Shown: positions 9,645-19,290 of the stretch, one piece after another
Layout of the letters: every line of letters begins with the position of its first letter
Position numbering within the stretch: the first letter of the stretch is position 1
Assembly: GCF_033954835.1 (NCBI RefSeq)
Contig: NZ_CP121471.1
Coordinates: 4,520,501-4,584,500, forward strand
Direction of reading: 5' to 3'
Length of the DNA: 64,000 nt
DNA from: Thiorhodovibrio frisius
Lineage (GTDB): Bacteria; Pseudomonadota; Gammaproteobacteria; Chromatiales; Chromatiaceae
Notes under the pieces: generated by a model
Seen by the model: the letters and a program-made list of their open reading frames with translations, nothing else
Databases searched by the model: none
Told to the model about the DNA's origin: nothing
Translations under genes and position numbers: made by a program

Positions 9645-11882
9645 TCAGGCCTCGCCGGACTGGATGAGTCGCCGATAGGGTCCGTCCTTGGCGACCAGTT
9701 CCTCGTGACGCCCTTGCTCGACCACCTGGCCGCGCTCGAGGACCAGGATTTGGTCGGCGTCGCGAATGGTGCTCAAGCGATGGGCGACGATCAGGCAGGT
9801 GCAGCCGCGGCGGCGCAGGTTCTCGTCGATGCGTTTCTCCACCGTGGGGTCGAGCGCCGAGGTGGCCTCGTCGAGAATCAGCACGCTGGGTTGGGTCGCC
9901 AGGGCGCGGGCAATCTCCAGGCGCTGGCGCTGGCCGCCGCTGAAATTGGCGCCGTTCTCGGCCACCTGGGCGTTGTAGCGACCGGGACGGTTCTCGATCA
10001 GATCGAGCACGCAGGCATCGCGCAGCGCCTGGGTGATGGCCTCGTCCGTGATGGTGGCATCCCAAAGGGCGATGTTGTCGCGCACGTTGCCGGAAAATAG
10101 AAAAATCTCCTGATCGACCGTGGCCACCGAGTTGGCGAACCAGGCATGCGGCAGCTCCGCGAGCGGCATGCCGTCATAGAGCACCTCGCCCGACCAGGGG
10201 CGGTGCAGTCCGCTGACGATCCGGGCCAGGGTGGATTTACCGCTGCCGGAGCCGCCGATCAGGGCAATGCGCTGGCCCGGCTCCACCACCAGATCCAGCC
10301 CCTGGATCAGCGGCGGGTCGGAGCGGTTGTAGCCAAAGACCAGCTCGCGGATCTCGAGCCGTCCGCGCAGTTTGGGTGGCAGCGGGCGGGCGGGCGTGGT
10401 CACGGCGAAGACCCGCTCGCTGTCGCGCATGCGCTCGTCCATGTCGTAATGGAGCACATCATCGATGCGCGCGAGCTCCCCCTTGATGGTTTGCAGCTCC
10501 CCGCCCAATCCGACCAAACTTCCGATCGGCCCGGCGAAACTGGCCGCCAGGCCCTGAAAGGCAACCAGACCGCCGATGGTCAGGGAGCCGTCGAGCACCA
10601 GCAGTCCGCCAACCCCGAGGATGGTCGCGGTGGTGAGCGAGGCGAGCAGGGTCGGTACCGAGGAAATCACCGTGGTGGCGGCGGACAGGGATTGCTGGGC
10701 ATTGAGATACTTGGCCTGAAGCCCCGCCCATTTGGTGAAGAAGTCGCTTTCCGAGCCGCTGGATTTCAAGGTTTCGATCAGTTGCAAGCCGCTGATCGAG
10801 GTGGCGCCGAGCTTGCCTTCGTCGTTGACCAATTGCCGCGAGCTGTCCTCGCGACGGCGGGAGACCGCGGCCAGCGCAAGGAAATTGAGCAGCGCCAGGG
10901 TGACGGTGATCAGCGTCAGCGGCAGGCTGTAGAATGCCATCACAATGGCATAGAACACCACGGTGACCAGCCCGATAAGATTGGTGGCCAACTGACCGGA
11001 CATCAGGCGGGCGAAATCGTCGTTCGAGGCGACCCGATTGCTGATGTCGCCGGGGTAGCGCTGGCTGAAGAATTGTACCGGCAGGCGCAGCACATGCCAG
11101 AAAAACGCCGCCGAGGAGTTGAGCGCCAGCTTGATCTCCATGCGCGACAGATTGATCTGCTGTAGCCAGACGATGGTGGCATTAATGATCGCGGTGAGTC
11201 CCATGCCGATCAACAGCGGCATCAGCCAGCGGTCGCTGCCGCCGATCAGGATTTCGTCGATAAAGACCTTGTTGAAGACTGGGATGACCAGTCCGGGCAG
11301 CACCAAGAGCAAGGTCGCGAGCAGCACATAGGACAGGGCATTGCCTGAACCCGTCAGGCGCTGCTTGAGCGGCGCGAGCAGACTCGGTCGGCGGCCGAGG
11401 CGTTGGAACTCCGGACCCGGCTCGAACGTCAGGCAAATCCCGGTGAAGCAATCGTCGAATTCGCGCAAGCCGATGGTGCGCGGACCCGTGCCCGGGTCAT
11501 TGAGCCACACCCGGCCGCGCTTGCGATCGATCCCCTCGAGCACCAGAAAATGATTGAAGTTCCAATGAATAATCATTGGGAACGAAAACCGCTCCAGGCC
11601 CTCGGGCTCGCAGCGATAACCCCTGGCCGTCAGACCATAGTGGCGCGCGGCGTGCACCATGTTCGAGGCCTTGGAGCCGTCGCGCGACACATCGCAGGCC
11701 AGGCGCAGTTCCTCGAGCGGAATCCAGCAGCCATGGCGGGCGAGGATCATGGCCAGCGCGGCGGCGCCACACTCGGTCGCCTCCATTTGCAGGACGGTCG
11801 GGGTTTTGAAGCGCTTGCCCGCTTTGGGTTTCGGGTTCTTGGCCATGGTGTTCTCGGCCACGGTGTTCTCGGATAGAGTCAC
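9645..11882 (-). CDS. Peptidase-containing ABC transporter (C39 protease, NHLM-type)
   Basis: 745 residues: N-terminal C39 cysteine peptidase, six-helix membrane domain, then ATPase. The protease triad is visible as Cys38 (ATECGAAAL, with oxyanion Gln32), His111 (NFNHFLVLEG) and Asp129 (WLNDPGTG). The ATPase has GGSGSGKST, FSGGQRQRLE and LILDEATSALD. It should cut leaders after the double-Gly seen in most precursors here and export the products across the inner membrane. It lies between the HlyD-type gene (5 bp) and the second transporter (2 bp). It is the only peptidase transporter in the window, so it may serve many precursors. Confidence 0.93.
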   Translation of the reverse strand: MTLSENTVAENTMAKNPKPKAGKRFKTPTVLQMEATECGAAALAMILARHGCWIPLEELRLACDVSRDGSKASNMVHAARHYGLTARGYRCEPEGLERFSFPMIIHWNFNHFLVLEGIDRKRGRVWLNDPGTGPRTIGLREFDDCFTGICLTFEPGPEFQRLGRRPSLLAPLKQRLTGSGNALSYVLLATLLLVLPGLVIPVFNKVFIDEILIGGSDRWLMPLLIGMGLTAIINATIVWLQQINLSRMEIKLALNSSAAFFWHVLRLPVQFFSQRYPGDISNRVASNDDFARLMSGQLATNLIGLVTVVFYAIVMAFYSLPLTLITVTLALLNFLALAAVSRRREDSSRQLVNDEGKLGATSISGLQLIETLKSSGSESDFFTKWAGLQAKYLNAQQSLSAATTVISSVPTLLASLTTATILGVGGLLVLDGSLTIGGLVAFQGLAASFAGPIGSLVGLGGELQTIKGELARIDDVLHYDMDERMRDSERVFAVTTPARPLPPKLRGRLEIRELVFGYNRSDPPLIQGLDLVVEPGQRIALIGGSGSGKSTLARIVSGLHRPWSGEVLYDGMPLAELPHAWFANSVATVDQEIFLFSGNVRDNIALWDATITDEAITQALRDACVLDLIENRPGRYNAQVAENGANFSGGQRQRLEIARALATQPSVLILDEATSALDPTVEKRIDENLRRRGCTCLIVAHRLSTIRDADQILVLERGQVVEQGRHEELVAKDGPYRRLIQSGEA

Positions 11883-11887
11883 GGGCC

Positions 11888-13144
11888 TTAGTAGATACCC
11901 GTCAATTCACGCAGCAGCGGAATGACCAGTGTGATGGGCGCGCGCTTCTCAATGGTGATCTCGGCGCTGCACAGGGTGCCGGCGGAGAGTGGCAGCCGCG
12001 CGCCCTTGCGCGAGGTCCAGCGGTAACCGCTGACGCTGTCCTGGGCTCGCTCGAGCTTGACCCGCGCCACATAGGGCGGGCCGGCGGGCGCGAAGGTCTT
12101 GGCGAGCTCGTCACTGCCGAGCACGGCGCGCATGCCAGCGATGGAGGCGGGAAAGTCCGAAACCCAGTCCACCCTGGCCTTGATGGTGCCGAATTCCTCT
12201 TGCCTGGCCGTGGCGGGCGAGACCTGCGCGGGCATGCCCGGCTTGACCCGCTTGCCGTCCTGGGGTGGCACATAAAGAATCAGCTCGAGCGACTGGCCAC
12301 CGGATTGCACCGAGAACAAGGACTGTCCCTCGGCCACGCGGGCACCCGGGTTGATCTTCACCTCGGCAACAATGCCGCGCGCGGGAGAGGTGACGACCGT
12401 GCTCTCGGCCAGGTTCGCCTCGAGCTCCCGGATCTGGCGCTCGGCTTCATGCACGGCCTCCTCGGCGCGGCGGCGTTCATTCGCCTGCGATGTCAGCAAA
12501 TCAAGCTCCTCGGCCTCGATCTTGGCGATCTCGGTGCGCACCTGCGCAGTCTTCTGCTCGACTTGATTCAGCTCGTCGCGGGTGGTTTCAATCTCATCGC
12601 GCGCGGCCAGGCCGCGTTTTTCAAGCGATTGCTGGTTGGCAAGGCGCTCGCGCAGGAATTCGGTGCGTTTGACGCCCGCCTGCATCTGATCCTCCAATGC
12701 CTCGCGCCGCAGCGCCATGTTGGCGCGTTTGAGCCGCAGCGCTTCGGCGAACTGCTGCTCCAATTCCGCCAGGGTGCGCTGGCGATCCTCGAGCAGTCCC
12801 TTGGCGCTGCGCAGACGTTGCATGGCGTCGGTCTGGGAAATCCGCGCGAGCACCTGTTCGGCTTCCACCTCCTGGCCGAGGTCCACCAGGATTTCAGTGA
12901 GGGTGCCGGACGCCGGGGCCTGAATGGTGGTGATCTGCCCACCGCTGCTGATCAGAATGCCGTTGCCCTTGACCAGGGTCGGCAAGGCGCCAAGGATACC
13001 CCAGACCACAACCGCCGCCAGCAACACGGCGATGGCGATCAGTGCCACCCAATTCTTGGGGCTGACCACGGTGACTAGCCGATCGAGCTGCTCGGGGGAA
13101 GACAGGCGCTCAAGCGCCGATTTGCGAAAAATCTCTTGTCCCAT
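11888..13144 (-). CDS. HlyD-family membrane fusion protein, NHLM-type
   Basis: 418 residues from MGQEIFRKSALERLSSPEQL, whose ATG has GCAGGAC upstream; an in-frame ATG at 13177 is an alternative. It has one N-terminal membrane segment (WVALIAIAVLLAAVVVWGIL), a lipoyl-like half (IQAPASGTLTEILVDLGQEV), a long coiled coil (about residues 105-250) and a second lipoyl half (VTSPARGIVAEVKINPGARV). It should connect the ABC transporters to an outer-membrane channel, which is not encoded here. It is the first gene of the export operon, 49 bp after the stop of the radical SAM gene upstream. Confidence 0.88.
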   Translation of the reverse strand: MGQEIFRKSALERLSSPEQLDRLVTVVSPKNWVALIAIAVLLAAVVVWGILGALPTLVKGNGILISSGGQITTIQAPASGTLTEILVDLGQEVEAEQVLARISQTDAMQRLRSAKGLLEDRQRTLAELEQQFAEALRLKRANMALRREALEDQMQAGVKRTEFLRERLANQQSLEKRGLAARDEIETTRDELNQVEQKTAQVRTEIAKIEAEELDLLTSQANERRRAEEAVHEAERQIRELEANLAESTVVTSPARGIVAEVKINPGARVAEGQSLFSVQSGGQSLELILYVPPQDGKRVKPGMPAQVSPATARQEEFGTIKARVDWVSDFPASIAGMRAVLGSDELAKTFAPAGPPYVARVKLERAQDSVSGYRWTSRKGARLPLSAGTLCSAEITIEKRAPITLVIPLLRELTGIY

Positions 13145-13193
13145 TGGGTCCTGCCCGTTGTTTGGCCGTTTGGCCATTTGGAGCAGCGGAGTC

Positions 13194-14768
13194 CTATACG
13201 CCCGCCGCCATCCTGTCCGGTCGAGCTTTGGATGATACCGGAAGGCCAGGCGTGGGAGGTTCAACGGCGATTCCGGTTCGGCGCTCGCTCGCGGGTGGCT
13301 GACCGCCGTCGATTCGCGCGCTGGTGGACGTCGCCGGTGCCTTGGAGAGGCTCGCGGCATGGCGCGCCTGGGCGATCTCCATGGGGGAAGCGGGGCTTGA
13401 TTTCAGCTTGCGCGCGAGCTTTTCATCATACCCGTTGCGGAAGAAAAAACAGGCGTCCGGGTCGGCACCGAAATAGTCCGTGCCCGCAGTCATGGCGGCG
13501 GCCCGGCAACCGCCCCCGCACTTGAACCGGTGCGCGCATGACCGGCAGCCGCGGTTATTGGCGAAAACTTGGTCCAGCCGCGTATCGATCCTGTCGAAAT
13601 AGGCCGAGCCACGCAAGGCCCGCGACAGCGTGGTCTCGGTTAGCCGCGGCATGTCTTGCTCCACCAGCGAACCCGTCATGGGAATGCAGGGCAACAGCCG
13701 GCCATCGGCCATGATGTAAGGGTGAAGGCGGCAGCTTTGGCAGGCTGTTTGTTTGGCGGCGTCCGCCTGCCCGGAAAACTTGTTAAAGGGGCTCATCCAC
13801 AGTGAACTACCCTTGGGGCCGTAATACAGCCCACCAAGCGCCAACTCGAAAGGCGCCCCGTCGCGGTGATGATGCGCGGCCAGTTCCAGATAGGTGTCAA
13901 AAAGCGCTTGCTGAGAAGCATCCCTGTGGCCGCCTTCGCGCCTCCAAGCACCGGCATTCGCCATCGCTGACACTTTCCAAGCGACGACTCCGAGGTTTTG
14001 CATAAGGTCATAAGTCGCCATTAGGCGATCAAGGTTTTCTTTGTAGACGGCTGTTTCGATACTCACCTGAAAGCCAGCTTCAACGGCTCGGGTAATCACA
14101 TCGATCACTCTTTTTTCCGTTCCAGAAAGCCCTCTTACCCAATCGTGGGTGCCTATTCCGTCGAAGCTCAAGATCAGCGTCGGTTTTGACTGACGCCGCT
14201 CGAATTCAGTGAGCATGGCATCGTTAAGAAGAACGCCATTTGTATAAAGCTGGGCCAGAATAATCTCTTTGGCTTGCAAGGAATCGATAATGTGCAAAAA
14301 ATCTTTTCTAACAAAAGGTTCGCCGCCAGTGATGGAAACCCGGCCAACATTGGCTTCGTCAAGTTGATCAACGATGCGCAAACATTCTTTCGTAGAAAGT
14401 TCGCCATATTTGGCATTTGGTGCTTCCATGAAGCAATGTCGGCAACGTAGGTTACACTTACCTGTAATGGACCACTGCACCAAGTCAACAAAGCGCGACT
14501 GTGTTTGGCGATAGCGCTGCTCATCGACTAATGTCTGACCCGGATTGCAAACATCAACAATTCCTTGCTCAATGAGCAACTTGATATGGTCGATCAAGGA
14601 CAAAGGCACCAAGGGGAAGGCGATTGGTGTTTTGCCGTCGCACAAAGACAATGCCTGAAAGGTCTTGCTATCGATCAGCGAACTTGATCCGCTCACACGA
14701 TCCTTAAGTCCAAAGGGTAGTCCATGCCAGCCTCTGAGCGCATAACGGGAAGATAGAATTGCGTACAT
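13194..14768 (-). CDS. Radical SAM/SPASM maturase A (intact cluster motif)
   Basis: 524 residues. The SAM cluster motif CNLRCRHC is intact (Cys105, Cys109, Cys112), after a roughly 95-residue N-terminal domain that may bind leaders. The SPASM region carries CQSCRLHPYIMADGRLLPC and CRSCAHRFKCGGGCRAAA. It lies downstream of two Nif11-type precursors and upstream of the HlyD gene. The paralogue at 19957-21591 is nearly identical in the last 180 or so residues but diverges earlier. The 5' part here (about 14000-14770) is visibly AT-richer than the 3' part. The mosaic suggests exchange of the SPASM half between copies. Confidence 0.87.
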   Translation of the reverse strand: MYAILSSRYALRGWHGLPFGLKDRVSGSSSLIDSKTFQALSLCDGKTPIAFPLVPLSLIDHIKLLIEQGIVDVCNPGQTLVDEQRYRQTQSRFVDLVQWSITGKCNLRCRHCFMEAPNAKYGELSTKECLRIVDQLDEANVGRVSITGGEPFVRKDFLHIIDSLQAKEIILAQLYTNGVLLNDAMLTEFERRQSKPTLILSFDGIGTHDWVRGLSGTEKRVIDVITRAVEAGFQVSIETAVYKENLDRLMATYDLMQNLGVVAWKVSAMANAGAWRREGGHRDASQQALFDTYLELAAHHHRDGAPFELALGGLYYGPKGSSLWMSPFNKFSGQADAAKQTACQSCRLHPYIMADGRLLPCIPMTGSLVEQDMPRLTETTLSRALRGSAYFDRIDTRLDQVFANNRGCRSCAHRFKCGGGCRAAAMTAGTDYFGADPDACFFFRNGYDEKLARKLKSSPASPMEIAQARHAASLSKAPATSTSARIDGGQPPASERRTGIAVEPPTPGLPVSSKARPDRMAAGV

Positions 14769-14949
14769 CGCGCTTTAAACGCACTACTAAGTTTGATTTT
14801 TTGAGTTATTAGGAGAAACCGGGGGCTTCAGGCGTATCAGCCTTTGATATCTAGCCTCGCGCCGATCAGCAGGTAAAAATCACAATTAAACATTAAAATG
14901 AATGCTAAACAACGATGTTTATCCCGCGAATCGACGCTTTACTAAATAT
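14769..14949. other. AT-rich intergenic stretch downstream of a precursor
   Basis: Lies between the precursor stop at 14950 and the start of maturase A at 14768. It is AT-rich compared with the surroundings. I see no gene, clear terminator or repeat in it. Confidence 0.4.
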
Positions 14950-15318
14950 CTAACCGAATGCGGAAAAGCCAATGATAGTGCAAAGGCCATCACCAATAGA
15001 AAGACCAAGCCCCAACCCTACGCAGATAGATCCTATTCCCAGGCCACCAACGACAGAGTCAAGTTCTTTGAGCGAAACACCATCCAGTGCTCCTGAGCTT
15101 TTCGACTGTTTTGAGCTGTATGTTTGAAGCTCTTCTATGGTGAAAGGCATTTGCAATTTTTCCGCCAAGGGTAAGATATGAGTGCGGATCACATCCATTC
15201 TTGTTTCGTCATCGATTTGTTGGCCAGCGTATTGCTTGTTTAAGCTCTCAAGAACACTCCTTTTTTGCTCGTCGTGATGGAGCGCAATGAAAAACTTGGA
15301 AATATTCTCATAAGACAT
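14950..15318 (-). CDS. Nif11-type RiPP precursor, Gly-rich core with two Cys
   Basis: 122 residues starting MSYENISKFFIALHHDEQKR, with GGAGG upstream of the ATG at 15318. The leader has the Nif11-like layout (short helical repeats, then LPLAEKLQMPFTIEELQTY) and ends LKELDSVVGG. The core of about 30 residues is hydrophobic and Gly-rich (LGIGSICVGLGLG, then SIGDGLCTIIGFSAFG) with two Cys about 14 residues apart. It is the second of two tandem precursors (70 bp apart) in front of maturase A. Cys-to-alpha-carbon or similar thioethers are possible products but unproven. Confidence 0.85.
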   Translation of the reverse strand: MSYENISKFFIALHHDEQKRSVLESLNKQYAGQQIDDETRMDVIRTHILPLAEKLQMPFTIEELQTYSSKQSKSSGALDGVSLKELDSVVGGLGIGSICVGLGLGLSIGDGLCTIIGFSAFG

Positions 15319-15387
15319 GATTAAACCTCCAGCGGGTAAGTTTTGCGAAGTGCTTGGTTAGAGGCTCGACGTGAAAAAAGAACACGA

Positions 15388-15750
15388 TTAGGTGCCGAAA
15401 CCAAAGCATAATTTCGAGCCTGCGGCGATGAAAGTCGCGCCGATACCAAGGCAGAAACTCCCAACATAGATTGAAGCTCCGCCCGCGACCGCGTCAAGCT
15501 CTTCCTTGGATAATTTGCCGCTGTCGCTTTCTTTGGGAAGCTCATAGGAGAAGGAGAATATATCGTTGGCGGTTATTTCAAAACCCATTTCTTTCGCAAG
15601 CGGAACCATATGCTTATCCAGAAAATCGAGTATTTGCTGTTTGTCCATTTCTCTCGGGGAATGGGCTTCGCCTAGTTTGATTAGCTGTTCCTTTTTGGTT
15701 TCGTCTTTTACCACTGCTTCATAAAAAGCACCGACGCTTGGATTTGCCAT
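15388..15750 (-). CDS. Nif11-type RiPP precursor, Gly-rich core with two Cys
   Basis: 120 residues from MANPSVGAFYEAVVKDETKK, with a strong GAGGGGGG upstream of the ATG at 15750 (the frame is open to 15816). Nif11-like leader ends KLSKEELDAVAGG; the core ASIYVGSFCLGIGATFIAAG ends in SKLCFGFGT. Composition and Cys placement resemble the next gene (14950-15318), so the two are diverged paralogues probably handled by the same maturase. The conserved 20-bp island motif lies 123 bp upstream of the start, suggesting this is the first gene of an operon running through maturase A. Confidence 0.86.
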   Translation of the reverse strand: MANPSVGAFYEAVVKDETKKEQLIKLGEAHSPREMDKQQILDFLDKHMVPLAKEMGFEITANDIFSFSYELPKESDSGKLSKEELDAVAGGASIYVGSFCLGIGATFIAAGSKLCFGFGT

Positions 15751-15872
15751 AAGGCCCCCCTCTATTTTCAGTTTGATTGACTCGGTCGCGAGCTGATAGC
15801 GTAGCTCGGAAGCCACGGATTCTTCTCATAGAGAACGTTAGTTAGTAAAATTTAGCAGACAAAACGGGAATT

Positions 15873-15896
15873 GACTATGCAATTCCGGCAAGACTT
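15873..15896 (-). promoter_or_regulatory. Island motif copy 1
   Basis: Read on the minus strand this contains AAGTCTTGCCGGAATTGCAT followed by AGTC. It lies 123 bp upstream of the precursor at 15388-15750 and 88 bp past the end of the AraC-type gene. The sequence is identical in six places in the island. Confidence 0.75.
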
Positions 15897-15983
15897 TCAG
15901 CTTGGATGGACGGAGGCGAGCCGGCCGTTCGTGGCCGCGGAAACGGCGGGCGGAGCGGGGTCATGTTCAGGCGCTGAGCGCGT

Positions 15984-17096
15984 TCAGGCGCTGAGCGCGC
16001 GCGCCAGGGTGAGTGAGGGCTTTTCGTGAAAAAGCGCGCGATAATCCCGGGAAAAATGCCCCATTTGCAGGAAGCCCCAGCGGGTCGCTACTGCCGTCAC
16101 CGAGGTGGTCGCGGCGCCGGGAGCAAGCAGCTCGGCGCGCGCGCCGTTCAAGCGCAGTCGACGCAGGTAGGTTGCCGGTGGGCATCCCATTTGCTCGTTG
16201 AAAACGTAGCGCAGGGTGCGCTCCGAGACATGAAGATGCGCGCACAGGTCCAGCATTCCAGGGGTTATGCCCCGGTTGAGGCAGTCCTCCATGAACTCGC
16301 GCGCCGCCCGCGCGATCCGCCAGGCACGTCGGCGACCGTGCAGGCGGGGCGCGTCGCCCGAGTGCCGCGGGCCAGAGGCAGTGATCGCGAGCAGTATTTG
16401 CTCCTTCAGGATGGCGTGCAGTCCAGCCGGGTCTGCCCCACCGCGACCCGTTCCTGGCGCCTTCCCAACCGTGAGAATCTGGTGCATGACCCTTTCCAGC
16501 CGAGCCTTGCCGACCGTGCCCAGGGATTGCAGTGAGCGGCTAGCGCCCAAGCGATCGGCAAGCGCGGCATCCAGGATATGCAGGTCGCGGATCAGCGTGT
16601 TTTGGTCGATGCGCGCGTAAGTGTTGGTGTGACCGCCTGGCATCAGGATGTCGAACTCGTGCTGTTCGGGTTGGAAGAAAGCCAGGTCCTCGCCAGCGAT
16701 GACAAACTGGGAAAATCGCGCGTCGTGATGACCGCGATCAATGAACGACAGGGTGCATTGCCCGGGCGGGAGAGCGCCGGATTTGTTGACGCTTTGATGG
16801 TGCTGTTCATGAACCACAGTGACATTGTTAAAGTCGACCATGTCCATGCGGCCGCTGAACTGGCCGGGGCTGATTTGGCGGTAGGTGATGGGGACCCAGG
16901 ACTGAGCGTCGGCGGCTTGCGACGCATCGATAAAGGCAAGCTCGCGCGAGGCCAGTCCAGGGTATTTCTCGGCGAAATCCGCGCGAGCGATTCTTGTCGG
17001 GGCGGCGGCGTGGCGCGTTTGCGGGACGCGGCTCTGGCGCGGCGATGTGGCCGGGTCAGTTGTGCTCGTGTGCGCGGTTTCAGGTATGTGATCCAT
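15984..17096 (-). CDS. AraC-family transcriptional regulator, copy 1
   Basis: 370 residues from MDHIPETAHTSTTDPA (GGAG about 8 nt upstream); the frame is open to 17420 but the upstream part has no counterpart in copy 2. The N-terminal two-thirds (IDASQAADAQSWVPITYRQI and onward) is a sensor-like region of unknown ligand. The C-terminus has the double helix-turn-helix: DLCAHLHVSERTLRYVFNEQ and RWGFLQMGHFSRDYRALFHE. It is nearly identical to 44981-46117 and lies beside precursor genes, with motif copies on both sides. It is the best candidate for the protein that binds the motif; whether it activates or represses is unknown. Confidence 0.88.
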   Translation of the reverse strand: MDHIPETAHTSTTDPATSPRQSRVPQTRHAAAPTRIARADFAEKYPGLASRELAFIDASQAADAQSWVPITYRQISPGQFSGRMDMVDFNNVTVVHEQHHQSVNKSGALPPGQCTLSFIDRGHHDARFSQFVIAGEDLAFFQPEQHEFDILMPGGHTNTYARIDQNTLIRDLHILDAALADRLGASRSLQSLGTVGKARLERVMHQILTVGKAPGTGRGGADPAGLHAILKEQILLAITASGPRHSGDAPRLHGRRRAWRIARAAREFMEDCLNRGITPGMLDLCAHLHVSERTLRYVFNEQMGCPPATYLRRLRLNGARAELLAPGAATTSVTAVATRWGFLQMGHFSRDYRALFHEKPSLTLARALSA

Positions 17097-17400
17097 CCTC
17101 GCTTCTCCATGGGGGGAGGCGTCTGTGGGGCAGGGCGTCACATTCTCGTGAAGACGAGCGCTCGCGCAACGGCAAGCCCATGCGAAAGATGAGGGTACTA
17201 CCTTGGCGGCTTTGATGCCACCGCCGAGCCCTTTTTCCGAGACCGGGCGCGGGTGAAATTCCGCAAGGCGCGGTCCAACTATCCGGGCCTGCCCAAGGCG
17301 TTCGAACGCCTGGAAAACGGAAAGCAAAGCAACGAGATGCATCCCGCGCGAGACCGGGTCGCCCCTTCGATATTCTGCTGGAAGTCCGCCACTGAACCGA

Positions 17401-17420
17401 AAGTCTTGCCGGAATTGCAT
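17401..17420 (+). promoter_or_regulatory. Island motif copy 2
   Basis: AAGTCTTGCCGGAATTGCAT on the plus strand, 158 bp upstream of the precursor start at 17579. It is the only copy in plus orientation, matching the only plus-strand precursor. The trailing AGTC of other copies is absent. It also lies in the divergent region upstream of AraC copy 1. Confidence 0.75.
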
Positions 17421-17578
17421 GGCGGGCGAGCGAGATCACGCCTAGACTGCTTATCACTGTTAGGCTCAGCGTCCGATCACTTAGGATGACAGTCGATACC
17501 GCGAGTTTGTCACGATTGCCGAAGTCCCCGGTGGACGGCCCGAGGATGAGTACAACTGTCAACAACGAGGGTGACTCA

Positions 17579-17902
17579 ATGGCACAGACAGCAAAGATGC
17601 AACGGCTAGAGGATTTGTTTACCCAAGTTAAGGAAAAGGCGGAGGCTGATGCGGAATTTCAGCAAAGGGTGCGAGCCCGGCCGGCCGAGGCGTTAAATGA
17701 GATTAACTGCAACAACGACGAGGCTCGTCAGTTGCTGGAGATTATTCAGGCGAAAATCACCAAGGAACGAAGCGAGAATCGAGCATTGAGCCAGGACGAG
17801 CTTGACGGCGTCGCTGGCGGCCTCTTCTTTGATGATTTGTGGCAATGGTTGAAAAAAGCCCTCCCGACCAACAGCGGAGGCGGCAATTGTTCGCATTGCT
17901 AA
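17579..17902 (+). CDS. RiPP precursor with C-terminal Cys-Ser-His-Cys
   Basis: 107 residues from MAQTAKMQRLEDLFTQVKEK, preceded by ACGAGGG; the frame is open from 17486. The leader resembles NHLP-type leaders (FQQRVRARPAEALNEI) and ends LSQDELDGVAGG. The core LFFDDLWQWLKKALPTNSGG ends in GNCSHC. It is homologous along its length to 21696-22040, which ends GCSHR, pointing to a conserved acidic-aromatic patch and CSH tail. It is followed after 32 bp by a radical SAM maturase on the same strand, and both are likely expressed from the motif-bearing promoter at 17401. Confidence 0.85.
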   Translation: MAQTAKMQRLEDLFTQVKEKAEADAEFQQRVRARPAEALNEINCNNDEARQLLEIIQAKITKERSENRALSQDELDGVAGGLFFDDLWQWLKKALPTNSGGGNCSHC

Positions 17903-17934
17903 AGGCCGCACGAATGAAACATTAACCACGCATC

Positions 17935-19290
17935 ATGAGATGGTCCCGCTACAATTATTGGTTTCGTTCGGAAAAGCACGGTTTATTGTTGTATAACAGC
18001 CTGAGTGACGAGATCATTCCGTTGCGGGATGCTCGGCTCGATCCGCTGTTTGTCAAAGGTGCCCCGGACATCGACCGCTTGTGCGATTTGCCGCTGTGGT
18101 ATTTTCGCTTTCGTTCCATGCACGCCATTGTCAAGGACGGCGAGGAGCGGAGTTTGTTGGAAGTGGTTCGCTTGAAAAGGCGTTTGCGCCAATGCCAAAA
18201 CCACGGATTACTGCTCACTGTGGCCCCCACCCTGGCTTGCGATTTTTCCTGTTCCTATTGCTACGTGTCCCGACAAGCGGACTCGAGTATGGACGATGCG
18301 ACCGAGGATGCCCTAATCCGATTCATTGACAAGTGGCCGGGCTCGCGAGAGATACTATCCATCGACTGGTTCGGGGGGGAACCGCTGCTCGCCTTTGATC
18401 GCATCCAAAGTGTCACGCGCAAATTGCTCGACGGCGGGCACCCGCTTACCGCGTCCATCAGCACTAATGGCTATCATCTTGACCAATCCGTCATTGGCGC
18501 CTTGGGCGCGCTGCGGATCGCATCCGTGCACATTCCGCTAGACGGTGACAAGTGTTCCCACAATGCCAGTCGAGGATTGCAGCCCGGTAAAGCCCCGAAG
18601 CCCAAAAAAGCTGGGACGCAAGACGAGGAAACCTACGACCGAATCATCCAAAATATTCAGGCCTTGCTAGCGAGTGACTGGAAAGGAACTTGCACGATAC
18701 GCGTGAACCTTGATAAGTCCAACCTGCGAGACTACCCGGCGCTGTATCAGGATCTGCGCGAACGCATTCCCCAAAAAAATCTCCATATTTATCCCGGCAT
18801 CTTGGACGCTAGCCACCGTCCATCCTGTTCCCGGCAAACGCCCGACGACACGGAGGTTGCCGCGCTCATTCTCGAGATGTATCGCGGCCATGGATCCAAC
18901 CCGAGGCGTTATTTCGCGCCGACCGACCCAAGCCACTATTGCTCTTTTACCCAGCCGAACAGTCTCGTGGTCGCGCCTTCCGGAAAGCTTTACAAATGTT
19001 GGTGCGACCTTGGAAAGGCCGCGCTGAGTGTTGGAAACATCTTCGATCAGGGCAAGATGACCTTGGGGGAGGCCTCGACCATGGCGCGATACATGGTGGG
19101 CGTCGACCCTTTCGATGATCCGATTTGCGCGGATTGTGTGTTGCTTCCCAACTGCTTTGGCGGCTGTCCAAATTCCCGCGTTCGCGCGAAATACCACGGA
19201 CATGATGTTTCTTACTGCCCCTTTATGAAAGCTGACCTGCCGGGATTCTTGGAAGTCTATTACGAGAACAAAAAAAGTCAGCGTTTGTGA
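17935..19290 (+). CDS. Radical SAM/SPASM peptide maturase
   Basis: 451 residues, unrelated in detail to maturases A and B. The radical SAM motif is CDFSCSYC (Cys102, Cys106, Cys109), with DWFGGEPLLAFD and STNGYHLD after it. The SPASM region has HYCSFTQPNSLVVAPSGKLY leading into KCWC, then CADCVLLPNCFGGCPNSR and a final Cys in SYCPFMK. About 90 N-terminal residues before the barrel may bind leaders. It is the immediate partner of the precursor at 17579-17902. Its 3' end overlaps the convergent methyltransferase gene by 13 bp. Confidence 0.87.
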   Translation: MRWSRYNYWFRSEKHGLLLYNSLSDEIIPLRDARLDPLFVKGAPDIDRLCDLPLWYFRFRSMHAIVKDGEERSLLEVVRLKRRLRQCQNHGLLLTVAPTLACDFSCSYCYVSRQADSSMDDATEDALIRFIDKWPGSREILSIDWFGGEPLLAFDRIQSVTRKLLDGGHPLTASISTNGYHLDQSVIGALGALRIASVHIPLDGDKCSHNASRGLQPGKAPKPKKAGTQDEETYDRIIQNIQALLASDWKGTCTIRVNLDKSNLRDYPALYQDLRERIPQKNLHIYPGILDASHRPSCSRQTPDDTEVAALILEMYRGHGSNPRRYFAPTDPSHYCSFTQPNSLVVAPSGKLYKCWCDLGKAALSVGNIFDQGKMTLGEASTMARYMVGVDPFDDPICADCVLLPNCFGGCPNSRVRAKYHGHDVSYCPFMKADLPGFLEVYYENKKSQRL